Program-made: the position numbers and the translations under genes
Shown: piece by piece, positions 17,691-26,373 of the stretch
How positions within the stretch are numbered: the stretch's first letter is position 1
Layout of the letters: the number at the start of each line of letters is the position of its first letter
Notes under the pieces: model-generated
What the model was told of the DNA's origin: nothing
Seen by the model: only the letters and a program-made list of their open reading frames with translations
Databases searched by the model: none
Assembly (NCBI GenBank): GCA_035606355.1
Contig: DATNFO010000005.1
Span: forward strand, 67,903-131,902
Direction of reading: 5' to 3'
From: Sulfopaludibacter sp035606355
GTDB lineage: Bacteria; Acidobacteriota; Terriglobia; Bryobacterales; Bryobacteraceae
DNA: 64,000 nucleotides

Positions 17691-17717
17691 CGGCCGATCT
17701 TGCGGACCGGTTGCGGG
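17687..17717 (+). repeat. Degenerate copy of the dispersed palindromic repeat
   Basis: GTAGCGGCCGATCTTGCGG...ACCGGTTGCGGGC keeps the ends of the consensus while the stem is decayed. Its first bases give the stop codon of the SIMPL gene. Confidence 0.5.
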
Positions 17718-17720
17718 CAA

Positions 17721-18461
17721 TCAATTCTCCGTGGGCCGCTCTGCCCGGTCCACCACCACTACCTGCACTTTTCTCTCGCGCGCTGCAGTTCCAGCCCCAA
17801 CTGCTCGCGAATTGCGGCGAATAGCGGCTCGCGCTCTTCGTGATCCGGCGTCACTTCAGGGTCAAACGGCTCGAACAGAAGCTTGTAGTCATACAATTCC
17901 CGTCAGCCCCGTCCGGTCCAGCACCGGGCGGCCCAGCATGCGCTCCAGCGAGCGTGCAAGAAAGGAGATCCGTTGGGCCGTCCCCGCGATGCGCCCCCGC
18001 CCCGAGCCCGACATACCGAGCCTCTCGGGAGTGCTCGATTCTTCGATCCGACCACCGTTCTTCGCAACGCTCAGCACATACACCGGCATCGTTTCCTCGT
18101 CGCGATGGAACGCAAATTGAAAGCGCTCCCGCAACAGACTTTGCAGCATCTGTTGCACGTCGGCCGTCTTCCTGGCGCCTTCGGCAATCTTCGCCACGAT
18201 ATCGAAAGCGTCCGAACCGAACCACACCGGGCCGCCCTTCACCCGATCTTGCGGAATGCCGTAGGCCCATGCGACAAGCGTCTTGAGCGTCACGCTTCGC
18301 ATCTCCAGGCGGGATGACAGCAGCTTCATTCCAGGAACTTCACGGAGGCGCGGGTCAGCCCGTTTCACCGAAGCGACTTCAAACTCGGCTTGCGTCTGCG
18401 CCGAAAGCAACGCCATCGCGGACAAAAGAACACACGTGACGGCGAGGCTCCGTCCTGTCAC
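17721..18461 (-). pseudogene. TIGR03435-type secreted protein with two frameshifts
   Basis: The N-terminal 190 residues are intact: a signal peptide, FEVASVKRADPR, then VTLKTLVAWAYGIPQDRV and FAFHRDEETMPVYVL, the family's normal layout. At DRTGLTG the frame hits TGA at 17889. Inserting one frame change restores YDYKLLFEP...EPLFAAIREQLGLEL. A second, opposite change near 17770 restores the expected ending VVVVDRAERPTEN with a stop at 17721-17723. The two shifts cancel. The C-terminus closely resembles the intact paralogue at 58503-59312 (VFVIDSIHKPTEN). Either a recent pseudogene or sequencing error. Confidence 0.75.
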
Positions 18462-18524
18462 GCCGCGCTTGAGCGGCTGGAGGAGCCGGGCTCGCCGGCA
18501 TTGTTCATTCGTCTTTATGGGCGC

Positions 18525-19025
18525 CTATTTCTTTGGCGGGTATTTCTCAAAGCTCTTCTTCACCATATCGTCGAGCTTCTTTTGCACGTCCGAAGGCTCC
18601 CGCTTGTCGGTCCGCGCAATCGCCCGCCAAACCAACGATTTTGTCGCCGGGTCGCGCAGGTCGATCACCAGCGTACCTTCGGTGTGCGGAGAACGAACGA
18701 CGCGCGTGCCCCAACCGCGCCACCCCGCCGGATACACCTCGCGCACCATTCGCCGCGTGGCGCCGAGCGTGTACCGCACGTTCAAGTCGCTGCGCCCGCT
18801 CGGCGTGAACTCGAGGCCTCGGCCCTCCAGAAATTTCTGTATGTCGCCCTCGATTTGCTTCCGTACCAGCTCGCTGTTCAAGGCCGGGTTCTTGCTGTTC
18901 AATACGCCGTCGCGAATCGCGAACGTGTGAAATTTCGAGAAGTCCGCGGATTGATCGAACTCCACGTCCACCTTCTGCGCCAGCGCCGCCGACACCGCCA
19001 GCAAACCCAGGATCGCTAACTTCAT
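18525..19025 (-). CDS. DUF4136-type secreted protein
   Basis: 166 residues with a signal peptide (MKLAILGLLAVSAALAQ). The body fits DUF4136: VDVEFDQSADFSKFHTFAI near the start, a predicted helix with IEGDIQKFLEGRGL, then DLNVRYTLG and TLVIDLRDPATKSLVW, ending in VKKSFEKYPPKK. Such proteins are often envelope lipoproteins, but no lipobox Cys is seen here. Its start overlaps the end of the upstream PEP-mutase-like gene by 4 nt, so they are translationally coupled. Confidence 0.78.
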   Translation of the reverse strand: MKLAILGLLAVSAALAQKVDVEFDQSADFSKFHTFAIRDGVLNSKNPALNSELVRKQIEGDIQKFLEGRGLEFTPSGRSDLNVRYTLGATRRMVREVYPAGWRGWGTRVVRSPHTEGTLVIDLRDPATKSLVWRAIARTDKREPSDVQKKLDDMVKKSFEKYPPKK

Positions 19026-19858
19026 GCCTCCGTCCTCCCTCTGCTCATCAATTTCAGCAGATCGCCGGTCGCCGCGCTACGGTCGATATAGCCAAAATCA
19101 CCGTGTTCTTTCACCGCACGAGCAGCGTCCACAAGCCCCGTCATTGCCGCGCGATACAAGGACGTCGCCAGGCTGATTCTCCTCACGCCCGCCGCCGCAA
19201 GTTCCGGCACTGAAAACGATTTTCGCGGTATACCCGCCATGAAGTTGAATGGCTTCGACACTGCCGCGCACACCGTCCGCACCGCCTCAAGGGTGGGCAG
19301 GCCCGGAGCGAACAGCACGGCAGCACCCGCCTTTTCGAACGCCTGAAGCCGCTGAATGGTCTCGTCCAGATTCGGATTCGCGAACAGGAAGCTGTGTGCC
19401 CGCGCGGTCAGCATAAAAGGAAACGGAAGCGACCGCGCTGCTTCCGCTCCCGCCGCGATGCGCTCTACCGCGAGCGAAAAGTCGTAGAGAGGCGCCGCCC
19501 CTTCCCGCGCCGCGTCTTCGATGGTGCACCCGGCCAGGCCAGCCGCCGCCGCGCCGCGCACCGTCTCGGCAACATCTTCCGGAGAATCGCCGAACCCGTT
19601 CTCCAGGTCCGCCGACACCGGCAGATCGACCGCATCAGCAATCGTCCGCGCATGCGCCAGCGCCTGCTCCCGCGAAAGCTCGCCGTCCTTCAAGCCGATC
19701 GCCATCGCCGAGGCAGCGCTGGAGGTCGCCAGCGCCTCAAATCCCAGCCCCGCAAGAATGCGCGCGGACGCCATATCCCAGGGATTCGGAATTACAAACG
19801 TTCCGCTCTCATGCAGGCGCTGAAAGCGCAAAGCTTTTGCGGTTTGTGTGAAGCTCAC
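19022..19858 (-). CDS. Isocitrate lyase / PEP mutase superfamily enzyme
   Basis: 278 residues. The barrel has the superfamily's LHESGTFVIPNPWDMASARIL opening, the Mg-binding loop DLENGFGDSPEDV, and GCTIEDAAREGAAPL. Barrel strands with LTARAHSFL and VLFAPGLPTLEAV follow. This matches oxaloacetate-decarboxylase/PEP-mutase-like proteins, not true isocitrate lyase, as the KKCGH motif is absent. The substrate is probably a 2-oxo acid but is not determined. It overlaps the DUF4136 gene by 4 nt. Confidence 0.82.
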   Translation of the reverse strand: MSFTQTAKALRFQRLHESGTFVIPNPWDMASARILAGLGFEALATSSAASAMAIGLKDGELSREQALAHARTIADAVDLPVSADLENGFGDSPEDVAETVRGAAAAGLAGCTIEDAAREGAAPLYDFSLAVERIAAGAEAARSLPFPFMLTARAHSFLFANPNLDETIQRLQAFEKAGAAVLFAPGLPTLEAVRTVCAAVSKPFNFMAGIPRKSFSVPELAAAGVRRISLATSLYRAAMTGLVDAARAVKEHGDFGYIDRSAATGDLLKLMSRGRTEA

Positions 19859-19904
19859 TCCGTCATCTTACTGCCGGAATGCTGGTTTTTGATATTCGGC
19901 GCGG

Positions 19905-21287
19905 CTACTTGCCGAACGTGATCTTCGAATCGGCTTCGAATTTGCGATAGTTTCGAAATTCGATACTGTTGCGCGTGCACGCGCCGCTGCCGCTGAAGCA
20001 CGCTACGTTCTCGCCCTTAGCGGGCAGCAGATACGGCTTCTGATCGATCTTCACGAAGCCATACTCCAGCACGCATTCGGCTTTGTTGAGGTGATAGCCC
20101 GGCGGAAACGAATTCGCCTTCTGCTCCACACGCAGTACCCGGCGGCTCTCCTGGTCTACCCAGATTGCGCCATCGTAACCCGGCGAGTATTGGCCGCCGT
20201 TCGGCGCGATGAGAATCCAATGCGAGTTCGCCTGCGGCACGCTATAGTCGAACACCCACGCCGCACGACCCGCCACGCGATCTTCGCCGCGCCGCTTGAA
20301 CGTCGCATTGGTCGCCAGCGACATCACATCTTCAAGCGTGGTGCCGAATTCGCCCGTGGACCACGATCCGCTCCGCTCCGGAGGCGCCAGCGCGGGTTCG
20401 CCATCGATCTTGATGTCGCGGTATTCCTCCTTGCCGTTCTTGTAGGCCACTTCCGTGGTAACGACGTCGATGCTTTGCCACGCGCTGATGCCGCCCTGCC
20501 GCACGGAGCGCGTGGTGTTCTGCTGAACCAGAAAATTCGGCAGGCCCGCGCTGAAGGCCGTCGATGCGTAGCGCGCGTCGGCGATGATATCTCCGTCCGT
20601 CCCCGGCCGGGGAGCTTTGGGCGCGTCGGGCGTTTCCGCGGGGGCCGGCGCCGCTTCCGCTTCCGGTTCCGCGGGAGTGGATTCGGCGGGAGCCGGCGTG
20701 GACATGGAATGTGGCTTGCCGAAATCCGATGACTGCGGAGCGCGGACGGACGCTTCGTTCATGGGCTTCTCCGAGGGCTGGCCGCTGTGCGTGAGAACGA
20801 TGCGCAAGGCCGTTTCCACGTCGTCCGGACTCGCGTCTACGGTGAGCTGATCGCCGGGATGCAGCAGCGAATCGCGGATCGGCTCGCCGGCGGGATTGCG
20901 AAATTGCGTTTTGCCCAGGAGTCGAAATCGAAGGACGGCCTTCTTAGAGATCTCCAGCAGCATGTCCTTCTCGCCGAGTTTGCGCAAGCTTCCGGACACG
21001 CTGACCACCGTGATTTTCTCCGCCGCCGGCGCGCCCGTATCGCCGCTCTTCTTCTTCGGCAGCTTCACTTCCGGCACCGGCAAGTTCACTGGAATACCGC
21101 CCGGCAAGCGGCCCGGATAGGTGTTGGGAGGATACTGTCCAGGAGGATATTGTCCCGGCGGATATTGTCCGGGAGGGTATTGCCCTGGAGGGTATTGGCC
21201 GGGAGGATATTGTCCGGGCGGATACTGGCCCGGATAGGTCTGGGCAACCGCCATCGCGGCGAACACAAACAGAGCAGCTCCCCGCAC
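19905..21287 (-). CDS. Secreted protein with YPPGQ tandem repeats
   Basis: 460 residues. A signal peptide (MRGAALFVFAAMAVAQ) is followed at once by a YPGQ unit and six YPPGQ pentapeptides, then a Pro/Ala/Glu-rich region (about 175-240) and a globular C-terminal domain with an IWVDQESRRVLRVEQKA segment and a CFSGSGACTRN cysteine pair. The start is GTG 21287. The proline-rich head suggests a wall-spanning or flexible linker. The C-terminal half has no family I can name, although outer-membrane lipoprotein carrier-like folds have similar strands. Confidence 0.7.
   Translation of the reverse strand: MRGAALFVFAAMAVAQTYPGQYPPGQYPPGQYPPGQYPPGQYPPGQYPPGQYPPNTYPGRLPGGIPVNLPVPEVKLPKKKSGDTGAPAAEKITVVSVSGSLRKLGEKDMLLEISKKAVLRFRLLGKTQFRNPAGEPIRDSLLHPGDQLTVDASPDDVETALRIVLTHSGQPSEKPMNEASVRAPQSSDFGKPHSMSTPAPAESTPAEPEAEAAPAPAETPDAPKAPRPGTDGDIIADARYASTAFSAGLPNFLVQQNTTRSVRQGGISAWQSIDVVTTEVAYKNGKEEYRDIKIDGEPALAPPERSGSWSTGEFGTTLEDVMSLATNATFKRRGEDRVAGRAAWVFDYSVPQANSHWILIAPNGGQYSPGYDGAIWVDQESRRVLRVEQKANSFPPGYHLNKAECVLEYGFVKIDQKPYLLPAKGENVACFSGSGACTRNSIEFRNYRKFEADSKITFGK
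21127..21236 (-). repeat. 15-bp tandem coding repeat (YPPGQ)
   Basis: About seven in-frame 15-bp units vary at third positions (GGATATTGTCC / GGGTATTGGCC types), so the protein repeat is kept while the DNA drifts. Confidence 0.85.
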
Positions 21288-21388
21288 AACTGTACCCCCT
21301 CGGTGTTTGATTCTACTCCAGACGCTCGCCGGTTCCCAGCGGGTGCGGCGAGGTCAATGACCCGGCGAAGTTACGAACCTTCGGCCAT

Positions 21389-23470
21389 TCAGCCCACAAC
21401 CTGAAAATCCATACTCTGCGCTGCCGTTTGCCTGCTTCCTTTGTCCGTGACGATCACCTGCAGCACATAATCCCCGGGCTTCATCGTCGGACCCAATTGC
21501 ATAGCGCCGCCGCCGAGCAGATGCTTCGGGTCCGCCTGATCGTGAAGGTCCAGCGCCATCGGCTTGCCCTGGTAAATCTGCTGACCATCGCGGAACATGC
21601 GCGTCTGTATCTCTACTTCCGGTTGTTTGCCCGCGTCCGACTGCGCATTCAGAATCTGGAAAGCGTATATGAGTTCATGACCGGGGCGGAAGTGGCGCAC
21701 CGCCGGACTGCCATCGGGATTGTCCGCGCTGCCCTTCTGATCCTCGCGCATAATCAGGCTGGAGACCGTCAGTTTGCCCTTATTGACATCCGGCACCTCG
21801 ACAAATTGCGTCGCCGACCCGACCTGGTCCGTGCTCGGATCGCAGATCGCCACGCGCATCTGATACGGACCGGGTTTCTTCACCGGATGCGGAACATCGT
21901 ACAGCAGCCCGTTCTTCAGCGCCGTGCGGTAGGTCTCGTCCGGCATGTCTATGGTGTGCGTCTGGCTGGTGGTGTCGTTGGCGATTCCGTTTTCGTCGAA
22001 CGTGACCGCGAGCAGGTCGATGGTCGCCTTATGATGGCCGTCGGCAACATCTTCGAACTTGAGGTCCCTGGCATCGATGTGCAGCAGCGTGCTGAGATAC
22101 GGGCCGCGCTTGGGATCGTAGGAAAAGAGCCCCGTCAATTGGACATGTATCTGCCCGGAGGAGAACGGCGAATTGAGCGCGTGCGCCAGCAGCGCCGCCG
22201 GTGTTTGCGCCACCTGCCGCTCGTAGCGGTCCGAATTGCCGAGGAAGCCGCTCCGATAACGCACCTTCAGTCCTTCGCGCTTCACCTTCACTTCCAGCTT
22301 GTGAAACCTGGCCTGTCCGGTGCGCGGATCGAAGGTGCTCGCGTCGGGATGATACGCCAGCAGGTAGTAGCCTTGCGAATCCTCCATCACCTGCCGGATC
22401 TCACTGAAGATGTCGTTATTGTCGTGCAGAAACAGGCCGCCCGTCTGGCTGGCCAACCGGACCATCCCGTCTTGCGAACGGAAAACCTCGGCCGACCGGC
22501 GCATCGGAAGATTTGCGATCTGCCGGGAATTCATGCCGCGCGTGTTGTCCGCCGCCGTGAGCCCGTAGTATTGCAAGCCGCGGGGATCGATGCTGTAAAT
22601 CACCACCGACGAGCGGTCGGCCGCATCCAGCAGACGGTTGAGATTATCCATCACGCGCGGGTCGGGATCGTTGCGATGAAACAGTTGCAGGTTCTCGGTG
22701 AAGAGCATCAGGCTCTTGCGGCCGGGCAGATCGCGCAGTCCATCGACCACGTAGCGGATCGCGCCCAGGCTTCCGCTGGCGATGATCGAATTCCGCTCGC
22801 GCTCCAGAGCGCTGTTTTCGCCGGAGCCGAGCGGCGCGAAACTACTGACGCCCACGCGGCCCAGTCCGTTGAATTTGATGCGGTCGATTGCGGCATTGAG
22901 AATGCGCTTGTCCGTGGTGAATTGCTGGAATGCGCCCATGCCCGCGCTGGTGCGGAGAATCGCGACCATGTCTCCGGGCTGCACTTCCGTATTGACGAAT
23001 TTCTTCAGCGAAGAGCGAATACGGGCCACGCTGTCGAACGAGAGCGCGAGATCGTCGATCACCACGGCGACGGTACGCCGCACCTGGCTCGGCTTCAACA
23101 CAACCGGCGGCGGAGGCGGCGTGCCCTTCTTCACCGCGGCAGGCGCCGGTGTGGACGATGCGGCGGCTGCAGTTGGCGCGGTATCGATGTAGGAAAAATT
23201 GGTGATCCGCTGCGGCTTGCCATCCTGCAGAATCTGAAAATCGTCAGCGGAAAGATCCGTGATGTGATTGCCCTTGGCATCGGTCACCACAGCATCCATC
23301 TGCACCACGTTGACGTTGATGCGGATCACCGTCTCGGGCTGCTGCGTTTGATAGGCATTGGGCAGCGGAGCCTGAGCCAGCGCCAGGTTGACGGCAAGTA
23401 AAAATGCAGCGGGACGTATCATATGTTTTGAACCCGAGCGCCTGGACGATGTTGCGATGTACGAACTCAT
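21389..23470 (-). CDS. Large VWFA-related (TIGR03436-type) secreted protein
   Basis: About 693 residues. After a signal peptide, INVNVVQMDAVVTDAKGNHITDLSADDF marks the VWFA-related N-terminus. The A-like domain follows (TVAVVIDDLALSFDSV, with D-x-L replacing the usual DxSxS; LPGRKSLMLFTENLQ), and a C-terminal beta-rich half ends DYVLQVIVTDKG. GGGAGG sits 5-6 nt before ATG 23470; ATG 23422 also gives a clean signal peptide (MIRPAAFLLAVNLALAQ). It is head-to-head with the methyltransferase and the two genes overlap whichever upstream start is right. Function is unknown. Confidence 0.82.
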   Translation of the reverse strand: MSSYIATSSRRSGSKHMIRPAAFLLAVNLALAQAPLPNAYQTQQPETVIRINVNVVQMDAVVTDAKGNHITDLSADDFQILQDGKPQRITNFSYIDTAPTAAAASSTPAPAAVKKGTPPPPPVVLKPSQVRRTVAVVIDDLALSFDSVARIRSSLKKFVNTEVQPGDMVAILRTSAGMGAFQQFTTDKRILNAAIDRIKFNGLGRVGVSSFAPLGSGENSALERERNSIIASGSLGAIRYVVDGLRDLPGRKSLMLFTENLQLFHRNDPDPRVMDNLNRLLDAADRSSVVIYSIDPRGLQYYGLTAADNTRGMNSRQIANLPMRRSAEVFRSQDGMVRLASQTGGLFLHDNNDIFSEIRQVMEDSQGYYLLAYHPDASTFDPRTGQARFHKLEVKVKREGLKVRYRSGFLGNSDRYERQVAQTPAALLAHALNSPFSSGQIHVQLTGLFSYDPKRGPYLSTLLHIDARDLKFEDVADGHHKATIDLLAVTFDENGIANDTTSQTHTIDMPDETYRTALKNGLLYDVPHPVKKPGPYQMRVAICDPSTDQVGSATQFVEVPDVNKGKLTVSSLIMREDQKGSADNPDGSPAVRHFRPGHELIYAFQILNAQSDAGKQPEVEIQTRMFRDGQQIYQGKPMALDLHDQADPKHLLGGGAMQLGPTMKPGDYVLQVIVTDKGSRQTAAQSMDFQVVG

Positions 23471-24215
23471 AGCGAACCTCCCGGCCGGTGCGCGAGTATT
23501 GGACTTAGGCGCCCGTGCCGGTAGTTTTCATACCGAACGCCGCGACATAGCCGTGGTGCGGCTGGATCTGGAAAACCCCGGCGAACGCCGATCCGGCGCG
23601 TACATCATCGGGGACGCAGCGCGCATGCCGCTGAAGGCTGGCTCTTTCGAGCTAGTGGTCAGCAACCATAGTTTGGAACATTTTAGCGACTTGCGCGGAG
23701 CGCTGAAGGAGATCGCAAGAGTCCTGAAGAGCGATGGCGGCTTGTTTGTTGCGGTGCCGGACGCGACCACGCTGACCGACCGTATCTATCGATGGATGGC
23801 GCGCGGCGGCGGCCACGTGAACGCGTTCCGGCGGCCGGACGACGTGATCCATCCGGTGTGCGAGGAAACGGGCCTGGAGTACCGCGGCGGGTATCTTCTA
23901 TACAGCTCGCTGTCATTCTTGAACCGGCGGAATATTCCAGGCCGCCGCGGAAAGAAGATGGTCTTGTTTTTCGGCGGCAGCGAGCGATTTCTGGCGCTGC
24001 TGATGTGGAGTTTGAAGCGAGTGGACACGTGGTTCAACACGCGCCTGAGCGTCTATGGGTGGACGTTTTACTTCGGCAGTGCGCAGCCGGAGCGCGACCG
24101 AGCGTGGCCGAATGTTTGCGTGCGGTGCGGCGCCGGCCAATCGGATGAAGCTGCCGCGGCGCTGGCTACAGGACGCCGCTGGCGCTGCCCCTGCGGAGGG
24201 CTGAACTTACTGTAG
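23457..24215 (+). CDS. Class I SAM-dependent methyltransferase with C-terminal zinc ribbon
   Basis: About 252 residues. RVLDLGARAGSF is motif I, AARMPLKAGSFELVVSNHSLEHF motifs II-III, and LKEIARVLKSDGGLFVAVPD motif IV: a methyltransf_11 fold. The tail has CVRCG and CPCGG cysteines like a zinc ribbon. The start is uncertain: the frame is open back to TTG 23388, and FEPERLDD upstream of ATG 23457 could be coding. Both overlap the divergent VWFA gene. The TAG stop coincides with the first bases of a palindromic repeat. The substrate is unknown. Confidence 0.78.
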   Translation: MYELIANLPAGARVLDLGARAGSFHTERRDIAVVRLDLENPGERRSGAYIIGDAARMPLKAGSFELVVSNHSLEHFSDLRGALKEIARVLKSDGGLFVAVPDATTLTDRIYRWMARGGGHVNAFRRPDDVIHPVCEETGLEYRGGYLLYSSLSFLNRRNIPGRRGKKMVLFFGGSERFLALLMWSLKRVDTWFNTRLSVYGWTFYFGSAQPERDRAWPNVCVRCGAGQSDEAAAALATGRRWRCPCGGLNLL

Positions 24216-24238
24216 GTACCGGCCTCCGGGGCGTTGCC
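24212..24238 (+). repeat. Partial dispersed palindromic repeat
   Basis: GTAGGTACCGGCCTCCGGGGCG matches the left arm of the copy at 40473. Its TAG is the stop codon of the methyltransferase gene. Confidence 0.55.
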
Positions 24239-24246
24239 ATGCGCGC

Positions 24247-24885
24247 TTAACGGCCGAACGTCACGCCAAGTGTGAGTTCCAGTTGGTTCGGATTGGAATA
24301 CAGAAATGGATCTTCCTGCGCATCCGTACCCCAGCGTGTGTAGCGGGCCTCAGGGTGCAAATGAATCGGACCGGTTCGCAGGCTGATTCCGACTCCGGCA
24401 GTGATGCCGCGGCTGGACCGGCGCGAGATGGTGCTATTCAGGCCGGTGGCGGGGATCGGGAAAGTCTGCCCCGGGAACGTTTCGGTCGCCGAGCGGGAGT
24501 TTTCGGACGAGGTTCGAAACGCGGGTCCGGCGAGGACTTCCAGGCCGTGCGCCACGCGGTACGACGCCGTGACCGGAATTTCCCAGGAGTGCGCGATGAT
24601 GCGCGCATCGTTGAAGACGTCAGCGTGTTCCGTGAGGTTGTCGAAGCGAAGCCTATGGTACAGCGCGTCGGCTTCGATGCCGAAGCGATGCGGCAGGTTG
24701 ACGCGGAGCATCGGCCCGACGATGTAGCGGCGCGTTGCAGAGCGGGCGGTCTCTCCGAAGCCGATGTGGAATTCGGTGTTGACGATGAACGATTCGCTAA
24801 CCGGGACACCGCCGCGGATTCCGAGTTCGAGTGATTGGGCCTGCACCAGCAGGGGGACAACGAGAAGGAAACCTGCCGTTCGCAC
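24247..24885 (-). CDS. Outer-membrane beta-barrel protein
   Basis: 212 residues with a signal peptide (MRTAGFLLVVPLLVQAQ). Alternating polar/hydrophobic strands end in a terminal aromatic-like strand (LELTLGVTFGR), as in small OmpA/OmpW-like barrels. GIRGGVPVSESF and GITAGVGISLRTG are typical strand-turn-strand patterns. It lies 31 nt downstream of the Fe-alcohol dehydrogenase and may be the last gene of the long operon above it. No specific substrate is implied. Confidence 0.72.
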   Translation of the reverse strand: MRTAGFLLVVPLLVQAQSLELGIRGGVPVSESFIVNTEFHIGFGETARSATRRYIVGPMLRVNLPHRFGIEADALYHRLRFDNLTEHADVFNDARIIAHSWEIPVTASYRVAHGLEVLAGPAFRTSSENSRSATETFPGQTFPIPATGLNSTISRRSSRGITAGVGISLRTGPIHLHPEARYTRWGTDAQEDPFLYSNPNQLELTLGVTFGR

Positions 24886-24916
24886 GCTACTAAGACCCGT
24901 CAGGCCGGCGGATCAA

Positions 24917-26053
24917 CTACGCGCGGCTGAGAATTTCCATTAGTTCCGGCTCCGTAAGCTGGATTGGGTTGGCCTGCATGCTGCTGGCCTTTGCAGCCTT
25001 TTCGGCAAGCTCTTGCGCGTGCCCCGCCGTGACTCCGAAGGTGCTGAGCGCCGGGATTTCCAGCCGTTCACAGAGCGCCAGAAGCCAGTGCGCTCCGTCT
25101 TCCGCCGTGGCTTGCGGCCGCCCTGTCAGGATGCGCGCCACCTCTTCATAACGCCGCAGGGCAGGGCATTCGGGCGCGCGACGGCGCAGCGCCTGGATGT
25201 TCACCGCCGTCGCGTGTGGCAGCACGGCCGCGCACGCCATACCGTGCGGGATCGGGAACATGCCTCCGAGAGGCGCCGCGAAGCCATGGACCGCGCCCAA
25301 TCCGGAATTCGCCAGCGCGAGGCCGCCGAGCAGACTTGCCCAGCTCATCGCGGCTCTTGCCTCGCGATCCGCGCCGTTCGCGAACGCCCGCGGGAGCGCC
25401 GCCGCCGCGTGCCGCATTCCTTCGATACAAAACAGATCCGTCATTGCGTTGGCTCGCGAGGAGACATACGGCTCGATGAGTTGGGTGAGCGCATCCAGGC
25501 CGGTCGATGCCGTGAGCGCGCGCGGTAGCTCGTATGTCAATTCGGGATCGACCAGGGCCATGGCGGGGAGCATCGACTGGCTGCGCAGGCTCGCCTTCAC
25601 CCGATGGTCGGGCGAAGCCAGGACGGCGTTGCGCGTCACCTCGGACCCCGTTCCCGCCGTCGTCGGAATCGCAATGCACGGCGCCGCAGCGCGCCCAAGC
25701 GCCTGACCGCGTCCGATCACTTCGAGGTAATCGAGCGGATCTCCGGGATTCGTGAGCAGGGCTGCCAGCGCTTTTCCGGCGTCGAGCACGCTGCCTCCCC
25801 CGATCGCGATCACGACATCGCACGCGTGTTCGCGCGCAACCGCGGCGCCCGCGCGGATCAGTTCGATGGTCGGCTCCCCAGCAACTGCCAGCGGAACAGT
25901 CGCGATCGCCGGGATGCGTAGCGGAGCGCGATCGGGATGCGAGCCGGTCACCACCAGAGCGCGCTTGCCGAACCGCGCCGCCGCCGCGGCAACCTCGCCC
26001 CGGCGCCCTTCGCCGAAGACGATCCGGCCTGCGGTAGCGAAATCGAAGCGCAT
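24917..26053 (-). CDS. Iron-containing alcohol dehydrogenase
   Basis: 378 residues. The nucleotide-binding part has GGGSVLDAGKALAAL and TTAGTGSEVTRNAVL. The metal site lies in the C-terminal helical domain (GLDALTQLIEPYVS, GAVHGFAAPLGG, PIPHGMACAAVLPHA) with the expected His ligands. It matches group III Fe-ADHs, which reduce aldehydes or oxidise alcohols with NAD(P). The gene begins 2 nt after the ABM gene at the end of the eleven-gene run, so it may act on a pathway intermediate; the substrate is unknown. Confidence 0.88.
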   Translation of the reverse strand: MRFDFATAGRIVFGEGRRGEVAAAAARFGKRALVVTGSHPDRAPLRIPAIATVPLAVAGEPTIELIRAGAAVAREHACDVVIAIGGGSVLDAGKALAALLTNPGDPLDYLEVIGRGQALGRAAAPCIAIPTTAGTGSEVTRNAVLASPDHRVKASLRSQSMLPAMALVDPELTYELPRALTASTGLDALTQLIEPYVSSRANAMTDLFCIEGMRHAAAALPRAFANGADREARAAMSWASLLGGLALANSGLGAVHGFAAPLGGMFPIPHGMACAAVLPHATAVNIQALRRRAPECPALRRYEEVARILTGRPQATAEDGAHWLLALCERLEIPALSTFGVTAGHAQELAEKAAKASSMQANPIQLTEPELMEILSRA

Positions 26054-26055
26054 GG

Positions 26056-26361
26056 CTACCAGTTTTCGTCGGCGGGGTCGAAGTTGCGATAAATGGTGCG
26101 ACTGCGCGGTTCGGCGAGCATCTCCGCGACGCGCTCCGCCCAGGCGCTGTAGTGCGGCGTCTCGCGATGTTGCGCGTGCCCTTCGGGGTTTTGGTAGATC
26201 TCGAGCAGCATGAAGCGCGTGGGATCGTCGGCTTGCTGGAGCACGTCAAAGCGGACGGCGAGCGGTTCCTGGCGCGTCGCCGCGGCATTCTCCAGCGTCG
26301 CGGCTTTGAATGCGTCAAGGTGCTCGGGCTTCACATGAACGTAGACGGTGAGGATGTGCAT
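26056..26361 (-). CDS. Antibiotic biosynthesis monooxygenase (ABM) domain protein
   Basis: 101 residues, a single ABM fold: ILTVYVHVKPEHLDAFKAAT, then RFDVLQQADDPTRFMLLEIYQ and HRETPHYSAW. These dimeric ferredoxin-like proteins oxidise quinols or other reactive compounds, or serve as small-molecule binding modules. It starts 12 nt after the HAD gene, so it is in the operon. Its role there is open. Confidence 0.82.
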   Translation of the reverse strand: MHILTVYVHVKPEHLDAFKAATLENAAATRQEPLAVRFDVLQQADDPTRFMLLEIYQNPEGHAQHRETPHYSAWAERVAEMLAEPRSRTIYRNFDPADENW

Positions 26362-26373
26362 GTCTTCTGAATA

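Noticed and set aside
19022..19858. Isocitrate lyase (aceA)
   Set aside because: Too short and lacks the KKCGH motif; only superfamily membership can be stated.
21127..21236. CRISPR or minisatellite outside a gene
   Set aside because: In frame and coding for YPPGQ, directly after a signal peptide; a protein repeat.
21428..23401. 657-residue plus-strand frame
   Set aside because: Antisense to the VWFA protein with no signal, motif or ribosome site; a shadow.
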